In this document: in pieces, positions 1 through 6,423 of the stretch | How the letters are laid out: the number at the start of each line of letters is the position of its first letter | Numbering within the stretch: position 1 is the stretch's first letter | NCBI GenBank assembly: GCA_900555225.1 | Contig: USKL01000004.1 | Location: 1 to 16,677 of the forward strand | DNA from: an uncultured Collinsella sp. | GTDB taxonomy: Bacteria > Actinomycetota > Coriobacteriia > Coriobacteriales > Coriobacteriaceae | Reading direction: 5' to 3' | DNA length: 16,677 nucleotides | Made by a program: the position numbers and the translations under genes | The notes under the pieces: generated by a model | What the model was told of the DNA's origin: nothing | The model's input: the letters and a program-made list of their open reading frames with translations, nothing else | The model's database searches: none

Positions 1-229
1 ACGCGGCCGCTGCCCTCTCTCTGCCCTGGTCCGCTGCGGCGCCGTAAATACCGGCGTCGTTGCCGAGGCTTGCAGCCTTGATGGGCGTCTCGCGGCAGGA
101 GCGGAAGGCATACTCCTTGAAGTGCTTGACCAGCGGGTCAAAGAGGACATCCCCTGCGCGGGCCACGCCGCCGCCGACGGTTCCCAGACCGATGAGGCCG
201 ACGTTCACGGTGCGCAGGGGTTCGCTCAT
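1..229 (-). pseudogene. Chimeric ORF: homoserine dehydrogenase start fused to ROK glucokinase end (runs off the left edge)
   Basis: On the minus strand an ATG at 229 has a good ribosome site (AAGGAG, 6 nt upstream) and an open frame to the window edge, about 76 codons. Residues 1-22 (MSEPLRTVNVGLIGLGTVGG and on) are a typical N-terminus of homoserine dehydrogenase, including the G-x-G-x-x-G NAD(P)-binding loop. From the GGGVA pentapeptide (about residues 19-23) the text changes to AGDVLFDPLVKHF...SLGNDAGIYGAA, which is the conserved C-terminus of ROK-family glucokinases, where GGGV-x-x-AGD is also a family motif. Neither enzyme could work: the dehydrogenase lacks its catalytic domain, and the glucokinase lacks its ATP and sugar sites. 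The join lies in sequence both genes would share (about 161-175), so it is either a short-homology deletion or an assembly error. The two family assignments are recognised by eye; the mechanism is inference. Confidence 0.7.
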
Positions 230-283
230 AGATAGCTCCTTCGTGCATCTTATGGATGGATTAACCGCTTAAAGGTTGAGTGC

Positions 284-289
284 ATTCTA
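284..289 (-). promoter_or_regulatory. Possible -10 box of the chimeric hom-like start
   Basis: On the minus strand TAGAAT (5 of 6 to the -10 consensus) lies about 55 nt before the ATG at 229. I find no convincing -35 hexamer at 16-18 nt, so this is only a candidate. If right, it is the native homoserine dehydrogenase promoter carried along with the 5' end of that gene. Confidence 0.25.
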
Positions 290-347
290 GCGTGAACCGA
301 GGGCGCGTGCTCGCCAGGCAACAGGAGTCGCACAAAACGGCACCCCC

Positions 348-374
348 GAAACGCTGCGGAAACATTGGAAACAT
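348..374 (+). repeat. Cluster of GAAAC / GGAAACAT repeats
   Basis: GAAAC occurs at 348-352, 359-363 and 368-372. The last two lie inside the tandem copies GGAAACAT at 358-365 and 367-374, and a further GGAAACAT lies at 497-504, nearer livJ. The roughly one-turn spacing would suit a DNA-binding protein. Actinobacterial GlnR sites contain a GAAAC half-site, but I have no evidence for GlnR here. Confidence 0.35.
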
Positions 375-389
375 GCTCGCTACATACGA

Positions 390-434
390 CCTACAGCCTA
401 TGTGATCCAGGACGGCAAGTACATCGCTTCCTAA
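390..434 (+). pseudogene. 3' remnant of a second livJ-type solute-binding protein gene
   Basis: The frame ending in TAA at 432-434 reads PTAYVIQDGKYIAS-stop. The intact LivJ downstream ends PTAYVITDGKYVQA-stop, so 10 of 14 residues and the stop position agree. The codons differ at many positions, so this is a diverged paralogue and not a recent copy. Upstream of the proline the frame gives KHWKHARYIR, which does not match LivJ, so the homology stops abruptly near 390. What is seen is a 14-codon match with shared stop. The reading that an upstream tandem livJ was deleted except for its tail is inference, but it fits the neighbouring hom/glk join, since both would be scars of rearrangement in this region. 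Confidence 0.6.
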
Positions 435-705
435 GTGCGCATAAAGCACGACCGGTGAGGCTGTTTTATTCAGGGCAGGGACGCCTGTAACAGAATGGAA
501 ACATTACTTTTACATAATAAAGTGGCTAAACTGCATAAAACAATAGAAATACGCAGAATTATGGATAAATGGGCAAAACAAAAGAAAAGTTGAAATAATC
601 GCCACTTTTCTCAACTAAAGCGTCTACTATTTTGCGAACGCCGAACACGGCGAAGGATGGCCTGTCGGGTAACCGAAACCCGACGAGATTTGAGAGGAGA
701 GCCGC
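435..705 (+). promoter_or_regulatory. Leader region of the liv operon
   Basis: This gene-free stretch is much richer in A/T than its surroundings between about 500 and 630, as expected for a promoter region. Candidate -10 boxes are CATAAT at 513-518 and TACTAT at 625-630, but neither has a clear -35 partner, so no promoter is called. The segment 477-506 (AGGGACG, TGTAAC, then TGGAAAC) resembles the livJ-livH spacer at 1967-2007, as might be expected if it once followed the lost livJ copy. The leader ends in two hairpins and the livJ ribosome site (AGGAG at 695-699). Confidence 0.45.
639..684 (+). promoter_or_regulatory. Two tandem hairpins just upstream of the livJ ribosome site
   Basis: The first stem is CGCCG (639-643) with CGGCG (648-652) around an AACA loop. 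The second is GTCGGGT (664-670) with ACCCGAC (678-684) around a 7-nt loop, and it ends 10 nt before the AGGAG at 695. Neither is followed by a T-run, so they are not terminators. A role in mRNA stability or translation of livJ is possible but unproven. Confidence 0.45.
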
Positions 706-1893
706 ATGTCGAGCCTCACCGGTAAGTCATTGAACCCTGTTATGAATCGCAGGAGCGTTATCGCGAGCGCAGCAGGTCTGGGGGCGATGTCCATTCTAGC
801 TGGCTGCTCCTCCAACGGCGGCGACAGCGGTTCCGCTTCGAGCGACGCTTCGTTTAAGATCGGCACCATCGGCCCGCTGACCGGCGCCAACGCGTCCTAC
901 GGCAAGTCCGTTACCCAGGGTGTCGAGCTTGGCTGCAAGGATTTCTCGACCAAGGAGCTGCCGCTTGCCAGCAAGGCCGAGGACGACCAGGCCGATGGCG
1001 AGAAGGCCGTCAACGCCTTCAACACCCTGCTCGACTGGGGCATGCAGGCCCTCGTCGGTCCGACCACCACGGGTGCGTCGGTTGCCGTTGCCGCCGAGTG
1101 CGGTAACGACCCCAAGACGTTCATGATCACCCCGTCCGCGTCCTCCGAGGACGTCACCGACGGCAAGGATTGCGTCTTCCAGGTCTGCTTCACCGACCCC
1201 AACCAGGGTGTCAACGCTGCCAAGTTCCTGGCGCAGAAGTACGCGGACGAGAAGTTCGTGCTGTTCTATAACTCCGGCGACGCCTATTCTTCGGGCATCG
1301 CAGATTCCTTTAAGGCCCAGGCCGCTGAGTCCAAGCTCGAGATTGTCGACGAGGAGACCTTTAAGGACGACTCCGCCACGAGCTTTACCAACCAGCTGAC
1401 CAAGGCCAAGCAGGCCGGCGCCACCATGATCTTTGCGCCGATCTACTACACGCCGGCGTCCGTCCTGCTCAAGAACGCCAAGGACATGGGCTACGACGTC
1501 AAGATGATGGGCTGCGACGGCATGGACGGCATCCTGGGCGTTGAGGGCTTCGATACCTCTCTTGCCGAGGGTCTGCTGCTCATGACCCCGTTCTCCGCCG
1601 ACGACGAGAAGAACGCCGACTTCGTCAACGCTTACAAGGATAAGTACGGCGATACCCCCGACCAGTTTGCCGCCGACGCCTACGACGGCGTGCACGCGGT
1701 GGCCGAGGCCGTCAAGGAGGCCGGTCTTGGTGTCGACGCCGACCCGACCGAGGCCGCCGAGAAGCTGTCCAAGGCTATGCTCAAGATTACCGTTGACGGT
1801 CTGACCGGCAAGCTCACCTGGAACGATAAGGGCCAGGTCCAGAAGGAGCCCACGGCGTACGTCATCACCGACGGTAAGTACGTACAGGCCTAA
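706..1893 (+). CDS. livJ: Branched-chain amino acid ABC transporter, substrate-binding lipoprotein
   Basis: This 395-residue protein binds branched-chain amino acids outside the membrane and delivers them to LivH/LivM. The start at 706 has AGGAG 6 nt upstream; an internal Met at 742 (MNRRSVIAS) would also give a signal peptide but has a poorer ribosome site. The N-terminus carries a twin-arginine-like pair (NRRS, residues 14-17), a hydrophobic stretch and a lipobox LAGC with Cys34 as the lipidated residue, then a Gly/Ser-rich linker. The mature part has the Leu/Ile/Val-binding type I fold pattern: IGTIGPLTGANASYG near its start, and LVGPTTTGASVAVA and FQVCFTDPNQG further on. It leads a livJHMGF operon. 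Two hairpins after its stop suggest it is made in excess over the permease, as is common for binding proteins. The exact ligand among Leu, Ile, Val or similar acyl compounds cannot be read from the sequence. Confidence 0.9.
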   Translation: MSSLTGKSLNPVMNRRSVIASAAGLGAMSILAGCSSNGGDSGSASSDASFKIGTIGPLTGANASYGKSVTQGVELGCKDFSTKELPLASKAEDDQADGEKAVNAFNTLLDWGMQALVGPTTTGASVAVAAECGNDPKTFMITPSASSEDVTDGKDCVFQVCFTDPNQGVNAAKFLAQKYADEKFVLFYNSGDAYSSGIADSFKAQAAESKLEIVDEETFKDDSATSFTNQLTKAKQAGATMIFAPIYYTPASVLLKNAKDMGYDVKMMGCDGMDGILGVEGFDTSLAEGLLLMTPFSADDEKNADFVNAYKDKYGDTPDQFAADAYDGVHAVAEAVKEAGLGVDADPTEAAEKLSKAMLKITVDGLTGKLTWNDKGQVQKEPTAYVITDGKYVQA

Positions 1894-1924
1894 TTGGCCG
1901 CCTTACATAGAGCGGTTTTGATCC

Positions 1925-1986
1925 CAAGCAGGGGAGGTTTTGGCCTTCCCTGCTTGCTTGGTATCTAGGGACGATGTAACGTCCCT
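1925..1986 (+). promoter_or_regulatory. Two hairpins between livJ and livH
   Basis: Hairpin one pairs 1925-1937 with 1944-1956 (13 bp, one G-U pair, TTTTGG loop; arms begin with CAAGCAGGG). Hairpin two pairs AGGGACG (1967-1973) with CGTCCCT (1980-1986) around ATGTAA. Neither is followed by a real T-run. The likely role is to protect the livJ message or to reduce read-through into livH, giving more binding protein than permease. Confidence 0.6.
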
Positions 1987-2032
1987 GTTTCATACATCAA
2001 CTGGAAACCTATTCGAAAGGGGGATGTGGAAC

Positions 2033-2914
2033 ATGACGGTCTTTATCCAATACCTAGTCAACGGCCTGTCCATGGGCAGCGTCTACGCCATCATCGCGTT
2101 GGGCTACACCATGGTCTACGGTATCGCCAAGATGCTGAACTTCGCTCACGGCGACGTCATCATGGTCGGTGCCTATGTCTCGTTCTGCGCCACGTCGTAT
2201 CTCGGCCTCCCGGGCTGGGCATCTGTAGTTCTCTCTTGTGTGGTCTGCACGGTTCTCGGTGTTCTCATTGAGGGTCTGGCCTATAAGCCGCTGCGCCAAG
2301 CAGGCCCGCTGGCCGTTCTGATCACGGCTATCGGCGTGTCTTACTTCTTGCAGAACGCCGCGCAGCTTCTGTGGGGCGCCACGCCCAAGAACTTTACTTC
2401 GCTCGTCACCTTCCAGGTGCCGGAGTTCTTGGCCAAGTTCAACGTAAGCGCCGTCTCGCTCGTCACCATCGTCGCCTGCCTGGTTATCATGGCCGGCCTG
2501 ATGTTCTTTACAGGTAAGACCAAGATGGGCAAAGCCATGCGCGCCGTGTCCGAGGACAAAGCCGCCGCTCAGCTGATGGGCATCAACGTCAACCGCACCA
2601 TCTCGATGACGTTTGCCATCGGCTCTGCCCTTGCCGCCATCGCCGGCGTGCTGCTGTGCTCCTACTCGCCGGTCCTGCAGCCCACGACGGGTGCCATGCC
2701 TGGCATCAAGGCCTTCGACGCCGCCGTCTTCGGCGGCATCGGCTCCATCCCCGGCGCCTTTGTCGGCGGCATTCTCATTGGCATCATCGAGGCGATGGCG
2801 CAGGCTTACATTTCCACGAGCCTTGCCAACTCCATCGTCTTTGGTGTTTTGATCATCGTCCTGCTCGTCAAGCCTGCCGGCCTCTTGGGCAAGTACGTCC
2901 CCGAGAAGGTGTAG
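2033..2914 (+). CDS. livH: Branched-chain amino acid ABC transporter, permease LivH
   Basis: This integral membrane protein forms the transport channel with LivM. From the ATG at 2033 it is 293 residues, normal for LivH. AAAGGGGG at 2016-2023 lies 9 nt upstream; the ATG at 2024 touches that site, and the in-frame ATG at 1940 lies inside the upstream hairpin, so both are less likely. The N-terminus (FIQYLVNGLSMGSVYAIIALGYTMVYGI) is highly typical, followed by LNFAHGD, the motif seen near the start of LivH proteins. About eight hydrophobic segments are evident. The loop with GKAMRAVSEDKAAAQLMGINV is the cytoplasmic EAA-like region that contacts the ATPases, and FGGIGSIPGAFVGG follows near the C-terminus. 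It stands second in the livJHMGF operon, ahead of livM. Confidence 0.92.
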   Translation: MTVFIQYLVNGLSMGSVYAIIALGYTMVYGIAKMLNFAHGDVIMVGAYVSFCATSYLGLPGWASVVLSCVVCTVLGVLIEGLAYKPLRQAGPLAVLITAIGVSYFLQNAAQLLWGATPKNFTSLVTFQVPEFLAKFNVSAVSLVTIVACLVIMAGLMFFTGKTKMGKAMRAVSEDKAAAQLMGINVNRTISMTFAIGSALAAIAGVLLCSYSPVLQPTTGAMPGIKAFDAAVFGGIGSIPGAFVGGILIGIIEAMAQAYISTSLANSIVFGVLIIVLLVKPAGLLGKYVPEKV

Positions 2915-2923
2915 GTGAGCGTT

Positions 2924-4003
2924 ATGAAGTTTCTTAAAGACAAGCAGACGCGTCACGACTTTGTCACGTACGCCATGTGCATCGTGGCATTTGCCATCGT
3001 GTTCTTTATGCAGTCTAACCACATGATTCCGCGCATGATCGCCGGTCAGCTGGTTCCCATCACGGCCTATATCGTCATGGCCATTTCCCTTAACCTCGTC
3101 GTCGGCATCGCGGGCGACTTGTCGCTGGGCCACGCAGGCTTTATGAGTGTCGGCGCCTATACGGGAATCGTCACCGCCGTCGCGCTGGAGAGCGCCGTTC
3201 CCTCCGATCCGGTGCGCCTGATCATCAGCATCGTGGTCGGCGCCATCGCTGCCGCCATCCTGGGCTTCTTGATTGGCATCCCGGTCCTTCGTCTGAGCGG
3301 CGATTACCTGGCTATCGTGACGCTGGCCTTTGGCGAGATTATCAAGGAGATCGTCACCTGCCTTATCGTGGGCGTCGATTCCCGCGGCCTGCACGTTATC
3401 TTTAACATCACGGGCAATTCTACGATCGACGACCTGCACCTGCTCGAAGACGGCACCGCTATCATCAAGGGTGCCCAGGGCGCATCGGGTGTGTCGACCT
3501 ATTCGACCTTCCTTGCCGGCGCCATCCTGGTTATGGTCGCGCTCGTGATTGTACTCAACCTGGTTCGCAGCCGTACCGGTCGTGCCATCATGGCCGTGCG
3601 CGACAACAAGATCGCTGCCGAGTCCGTGGGCATCTCCGTCACCCAGTACCGCATGATCGCCTTCGTGGTTTCCGCTGCCCTCGCCGGTGCTGCCGGAGCC
3701 CTGTTCGGCGGTAACTTCTCGCAGCTTTCCGCCACTAAGTTCGACTTCAATACGTCCATCCTCATTCTGGTGTTCGTGGTCCTGGGCGGCCTGGGCAACA
3801 TGCGCGGTTCCGTCATCGCGGCGGCGTTGCTCACGGTGCTTCCCGAGCTGCTCCGTCAGTTCTCGGACTACCGCATGCTCATCTACGCCATCGTGTTGAT
3901 CCTGGTCATGATCTTTACCAACAACCCGCAGCTCAAGGCGTTCTTCGGTCGCGTCAAGGACCGCTTTGCTTCCAAGAAGGAGGTGGCAGCCGATGCCCAG
4001 TAA
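2924..4003 (+). CDS. livM: Branched-chain amino acid ABC transporter, permease LivM
   Basis: This is the second membrane subunit, 359 residues from the ATG at 2924, which is preceded by AGGTGA with 5-nt spacing. A GTG at 2915 directly after the livH stop would add three residues and is a fair alternative. The family signature is strong: ITAYIVMAISLNLVVGIAGDLSLGHAGFMSVGAYTG near the N-terminus, LRLSGDYLAIVTLAFGEIIK in the middle, and the coupling loop GRAIMAVRDNKIAAESVGI. The FGGNFSQLSATKFDFNTSI and GGLGNMRGSV segments precede the last helices. An insert between the central helices (roughly LHVIFNITG to SGVSTYS) is hydrophilic and probably extracellular. The gene follows livH almost without a gap, and its end overlaps livG by 11 nt, so the permease and ATPase genes are probably translationally coupled. 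Confidence 0.92.
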   Translation: MKFLKDKQTRHDFVTYAMCIVAFAIVFFMQSNHMIPRMIAGQLVPITAYIVMAISLNLVVGIAGDLSLGHAGFMSVGAYTGIVTAVALESAVPSDPVRLIISIVVGAIAAAILGFLIGIPVLRLSGDYLAIVTLAFGEIIKEIVTCLIVGVDSRGLHVIFNITGNSTIDDLHLLEDGTAIIKGAQGASGVSTYSTFLAGAILVMVALVIVLNLVRSRTGRAIMAVRDNKIAAESVGISVTQYRMIAFVVSAALAGAAGALFGGNFSQLSATKFDFNTSILILVFVVLGGLGNMRGSVIAAALLTVLPELLRQFSDYRMLIYAIVLILVMIFTNNPQLKAFFGRVKDRFASKKEVAADAQ

Positions 4004-4853
4004 ATTTGAGTTCAACAAGGGCAAGATGGTCCCGTATCCTTCTGGCGCCATCGTTCCCGACCGCGACCTGGGCCAGCGCCCGGCGCTCGAGTGCATCCAC
4101 CTGGGCATTGAATTCGGCGGCCTTAAGGCAGTCGATGACTTTAGCCTGACCATCGGCAAGACTGAGATCGCCGGTCTCATCGGCCCCAACGGTGCCGGCA
4201 AGACCACGGTCTTCAACCTGCTCACCAAGGTGTACCAGCCTACGCACGGCACCATCCTGCTCGACGGTGAGGACACTTCGGGCAAGTCGGTCTACCAGGT
4301 CAACCGCATGGGTATTGCCCGTACCTTCCAGAACATTCGCCTGTTTAATACCATGACGGTGGAGGATAACGTTAAGGTCGGCCTGCATAACCAGGAGCGT
4401 TACTCCGGCTTTGAGGGCGTGCTGCGCCTGCCGACGTATTGGAAGCACGAGAAGGCTGCTCACGAGCGCGCCATGGAGCTGCTGTCCATCTTTGATATGG
4501 AGCATCTGGCAAACGAGCAGGCCGGCTCGCTGCCTTACGGCGCCCAGCGTCGTCTGGAGATCGTCCGCGCGCTTGCCACCAACCCCAAACTGCTGTTGCT
4601 CGACGAGCCTGCCGCCGGCATGAACCCGTCCGAGACCGCGGAGCTCATGGAGAACATCGTTAAGATTCGCGACACCTTCGGCATTGCCATCATGCTTATC
4701 GAGCACGACATGTCGCTCGTCATGAATATTTGCGAGGGTATCTGCGTGCTCAACTTTGGTAAGGTCATCGCCAAGGGCACGGCCGAGGAAATCCAGAACA
4801 ACGACGCCGTTATCGAGGCATATCTGGGCAAGCAGGATAAGGGGGAGAACTAA
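3993..4853 (+). CDS. livG: Branched-chain amino acid ABC transporter, ATPase LivG
   Basis: One of two ATPases that drive the Liv channel; 286 residues. The ATG at 3993 has AAGGAGGTG about 8 nt upstream and lies 11 nt inside livM, which argues against the earlier in-frame ATG at 3966. Motifs in order: Walker A GPNGAGKTT (64-72), Q-loop FQNIRL (Gln113), a signature with LPYGAQRR (180-187) in place of the classical LSGGQ, which is usual for LivG, Walker B LLLLDEP (200-206), and the H-loop EHD (His238). About 30 residues before the first strand (MPSKFEFNKG to LGQRP) exceed the common LivG length of about 255 residues and have no recognisable motif. It pairs with LivF, whose start touches its stop codon. 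Confidence 0.93.
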   Translation: MPSKFEFNKGKMVPYPSGAIVPDRDLGQRPALECIHLGIEFGGLKAVDDFSLTIGKTEIAGLIGPNGAGKTTVFNLLTKVYQPTHGTILLDGEDTSGKSVYQVNRMGIARTFQNIRLFNTMTVEDNVKVGLHNQERYSGFEGVLRLPTYWKHEKAAHERAMELLSIFDMEHLANEQAGSLPYGAQRRLEIVRALATNPKLLLLDEPAAGMNPSETAELMENIVKIRDTFGIAIMLIEHDMSLVMNICEGICVLNFGKVIAKGTAEEIQNNDAVIEAYLGKQDKGEN

Positions 4854-5567
4854 ATGGCAGAGCCGATGCTTTCCGTCTACAACATCAACGTCTGGTACGG
4901 CGCCATCCACGCCATCAAGGACATCTCCTTTAACGTTAACGAGGGCGAGATCGTGGCCCTGATCGGTGCGAACGGTGCCGGCAAGTCCACAACGCTCAAG
5001 ACTGTCTCGGGCCTGCTGCGTTCCAAGACCGGCTCCATCAAGTTTATGGGCGAGGACATTACTCATACGCCCGCTGATAAGCTGGTAAGCAAGGGCCTGG
5101 CCCAGGTGCCCGAGGGACGTCGCGCCTTTTTGCAGATGACGGTTGAGGAGAACCTGGAAATGGGCGCCTATACGCAGCCCAAGTCCACGGTGGCTCCGGG
5201 CCTTGAGCGTGTCTACGAACAGTTCCCGCGTCTTAAGGAGCGCCGTCGCCAGGTCGCCGGCACCCTTTCGGGCGGCGAGCAGCAGATGCTCGTTATGGGC
5301 CGCGCCCTTATGAGTAACCCCAAGCTGCTCATGCTCGACGAACCTTCCATGGGTCTGGCACCGATTCTGATCGAACAGATCTTCCAGATTGTCGAGGACC
5401 TGCACAAGGCCGGTACCACGGTGCTTCTGGTCGAGCAAAACGCGCAGATGGCGCTTTCCATCGCCACGCGCGGTTACGTGCTCGAGACTGGCAAGATCAC
5501 CATGACCGGCACCGGTCAAGAGCTGCTGCACGACGATAACGTCCGCAAGGCCTATCTGGGCGGTTAA
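4854..5567 (+). CDS. livF: Branched-chain amino acid ABC transporter, ATPase LivF
   Basis: This is the second ATPase of the Liv transporter, 237 residues, a standard LivF length. The ATG follows the livG stop with no gap, and AGGGGGAG lies about 8 nt upstream. Motifs: Walker A GANGAGKST (38-46), Q-loop AQVPEGR (Gln84), signature LSGGEQQ (138-144), Walker B LLMLDEP (158-164), and EQN (194-196) where other ATPases have a catalytic histidine; glutamine there is normal in LivF. The C-terminus HDDNVRKAYLGG is also typical. It closes the operon: a strong terminator starts 11 nt after the stop. I see nothing missing, so the whole five-gene transporter should be functional. Confidence 0.94.
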   Translation: MAEPMLSVYNINVWYGAIHAIKDISFNVNEGEIVALIGANGAGKSTTLKTVSGLLRSKTGSIKFMGEDITHTPADKLVSKGLAQVPEGRRAFLQMTVEENLEMGAYTQPKSTVAPGLERVYEQFPRLKERRRQVAGTLSGGEQQMLVMGRALMSNPKLLMLDEPSMGLAPILIEQIFQIVEDLHKAGTTVLLVEQNAQMALSIATRGYVLETGKITMTGTGQELLHDDNVRKAYLGG

Positions 5568-5577
5568 TCCATTCAAC

Positions 5578-5615
5578 AAAGGGGGCGCTGACCAACCCGG
5601 TCAGCGCCCCCTTTT
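5578..5615 (+). terminator. Intrinsic terminator of the liv operon
   Basis: A perfect 13-bp stem, GGGGGCGCTGACC (5581-5593) with GGTCAGCGCCCCC (5599-5611), loop AACCC, followed by TTTT. It lies 11 nt after the livF stop. The AAA in front can pair with the T-tail. Confidence 0.95.
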
Positions 5616-5684
5616 AAGTTGCGGTGAAATAGGGACTAAATGGGGGCGCTAGACGCCAAAACAGTCCCTATTCCACCGCAACTT
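5616..5684. repeat. 69-bp imperfect palindrome abutting the liv terminator
   Basis: The left arm 5616-5637 (begins AAGTTGCGGTG, ends AATAGGGACT) pairs with the right arm 5663-5684 over 22 positions with one mismatch (5627 against 5673). The 25-nt centre contains a smaller hairpin, GGCG (5645-5648) with CGCC (5654-5657). The element starts on the base after the terminator's T-run and ends 58 nt before cutC. It encodes nothing and has no transposase. Size and form suit a MITE- or REP-like chromosomal repeat, possibly present in many copies, but copy number cannot be seen in this window. Confidence 0.75.
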
Positions 5685-5742
5685 CATGGGGATGTGTGAC
5701 AATGCCCGTCGGAAAACATCTGCTGTCTTTGGGGGTCTATCT

Positions 5743-6420
5743 ATGCTGTACGAGTTTTGTGCCGAGAACTTTGAGCGGGTGCCGGCAGCTATCGATGCCG
5801 GTGCAAAGCGCATCGAGCTGTGCGACAACCTCGCCGTTGGTGGCACCACGCCTTCTGCCGGCGTTATCAGCGCTACAGTCAGCTATGCTCACGAGCATGA
5901 CGCGCGAGTGATGTGCATGATTCGCCCGCGTGGCGGTGACTTTCATTACAACCAAGACGAGCTGCGCATGATGGAGATGGACCTGGGTCTTGCCGTAAGC
6001 GCCGGCGTTGACGGCTTGGTCTTTGGCTGCTGCAAGCCCTGCGCTGGCGGATGGGCGCTCGACGAGCTTACGTTGGGTGCCCTCGTGATGGCCGCGGGCT
6101 GCGCGACCGAGGAATGCAAGCGTGAGCCCATCGACATCACCTTTCACATGGCGTTTGATCAGCTCTCGCCCGAGGCTCAGCTCGACGCGATTGACATACT
6201 CGCCGACTGCGGCATCACACGCATCCTGACGCATGGTGGCGCTGCCGGTACGCCGATCGAGGACAACTTCGAAAACCTGGCCCGCTTGATCGAGTATGCG
6301 GGCGACCGCTTGACCATCCTTCCCGGCGGCGGCATTTTCACGGTCAACCGCGATACCGTGGCGGCGGCACTGGGCGTCTCCGAGCTCCATGGCACCAAGA
6401 TTGTGCCGCTGGAGGTATAA
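5743..6420 (+). CDS. cutC: CutC family protein
   Basis: A 225-residue cytoplasmic TIM-barrel protein of the CutC family. The start at 5743 has GGGGG 7 nt upstream and begins with the family's conserved MLYEFCAENFERVPAAIDAG; the in-frame ATG at 5686 adds residues unlike the family. Conserved blocks in order: RIELCDNLAVGGTTPSAG (23-40), MIRPRGGDFHYN (59-70), TFHMAFD (133-139), RILTHGG (160-166) and LPGGGI (193-198). The name comes from a copper-sensitivity phenotype in E. coli that was later attributed to the small RNA MicL encoded in that region, so a copper role is doubtful and the real substrate is unknown. The downstream GalT-like gene starts 3 nt after its stop and is probably co-translated, which points to a metabolic role. 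Confidence 0.9.
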   Translation: MLYEFCAENFERVPAAIDAGAKRIELCDNLAVGGTTPSAGVISATVSYAHEHDARVMCMIRPRGGDFHYNQDELRMMEMDLGLAVSAGVDGLVFGCCKPCAGGWALDELTLGALVMAAGCATEECKREPIDITFHMAFDQLSPEAQLDAIDILADCGITRILTHGGAAGTPIEDNFENLARLIEYAGDRLTILPGGGIFTVNRDTVAAALGVSELHGTKIVPLEV

Positions 6421-6423
6421 CCC

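Noticed and set aside
261..449. Minus-strand ORF of 62 codons in the left intergenic region
   Set aside because: No ribosome site or known motif, and it lies opposite the livJ remnant.
796..1695. Minus-strand ORF of 299 codons opposite livJ
   Set aside because: Rich in Val, Gly and Leu without motif; shadow of livJ.
2054..4285. Minus-strand ORF of 743 codons opposite livH-livG
   Set aside because: It is rich in His, Asp, Gly and Gln with no motif, the usual mirror of high-GC coding DNA, and lies wholly opposite well-recognised genes.
3954..5579. Minus-strand ORF of 541 codons opposite livG and livF
   Set aside because: Mirror of strongly biased codons; no ribosome site or family signature.
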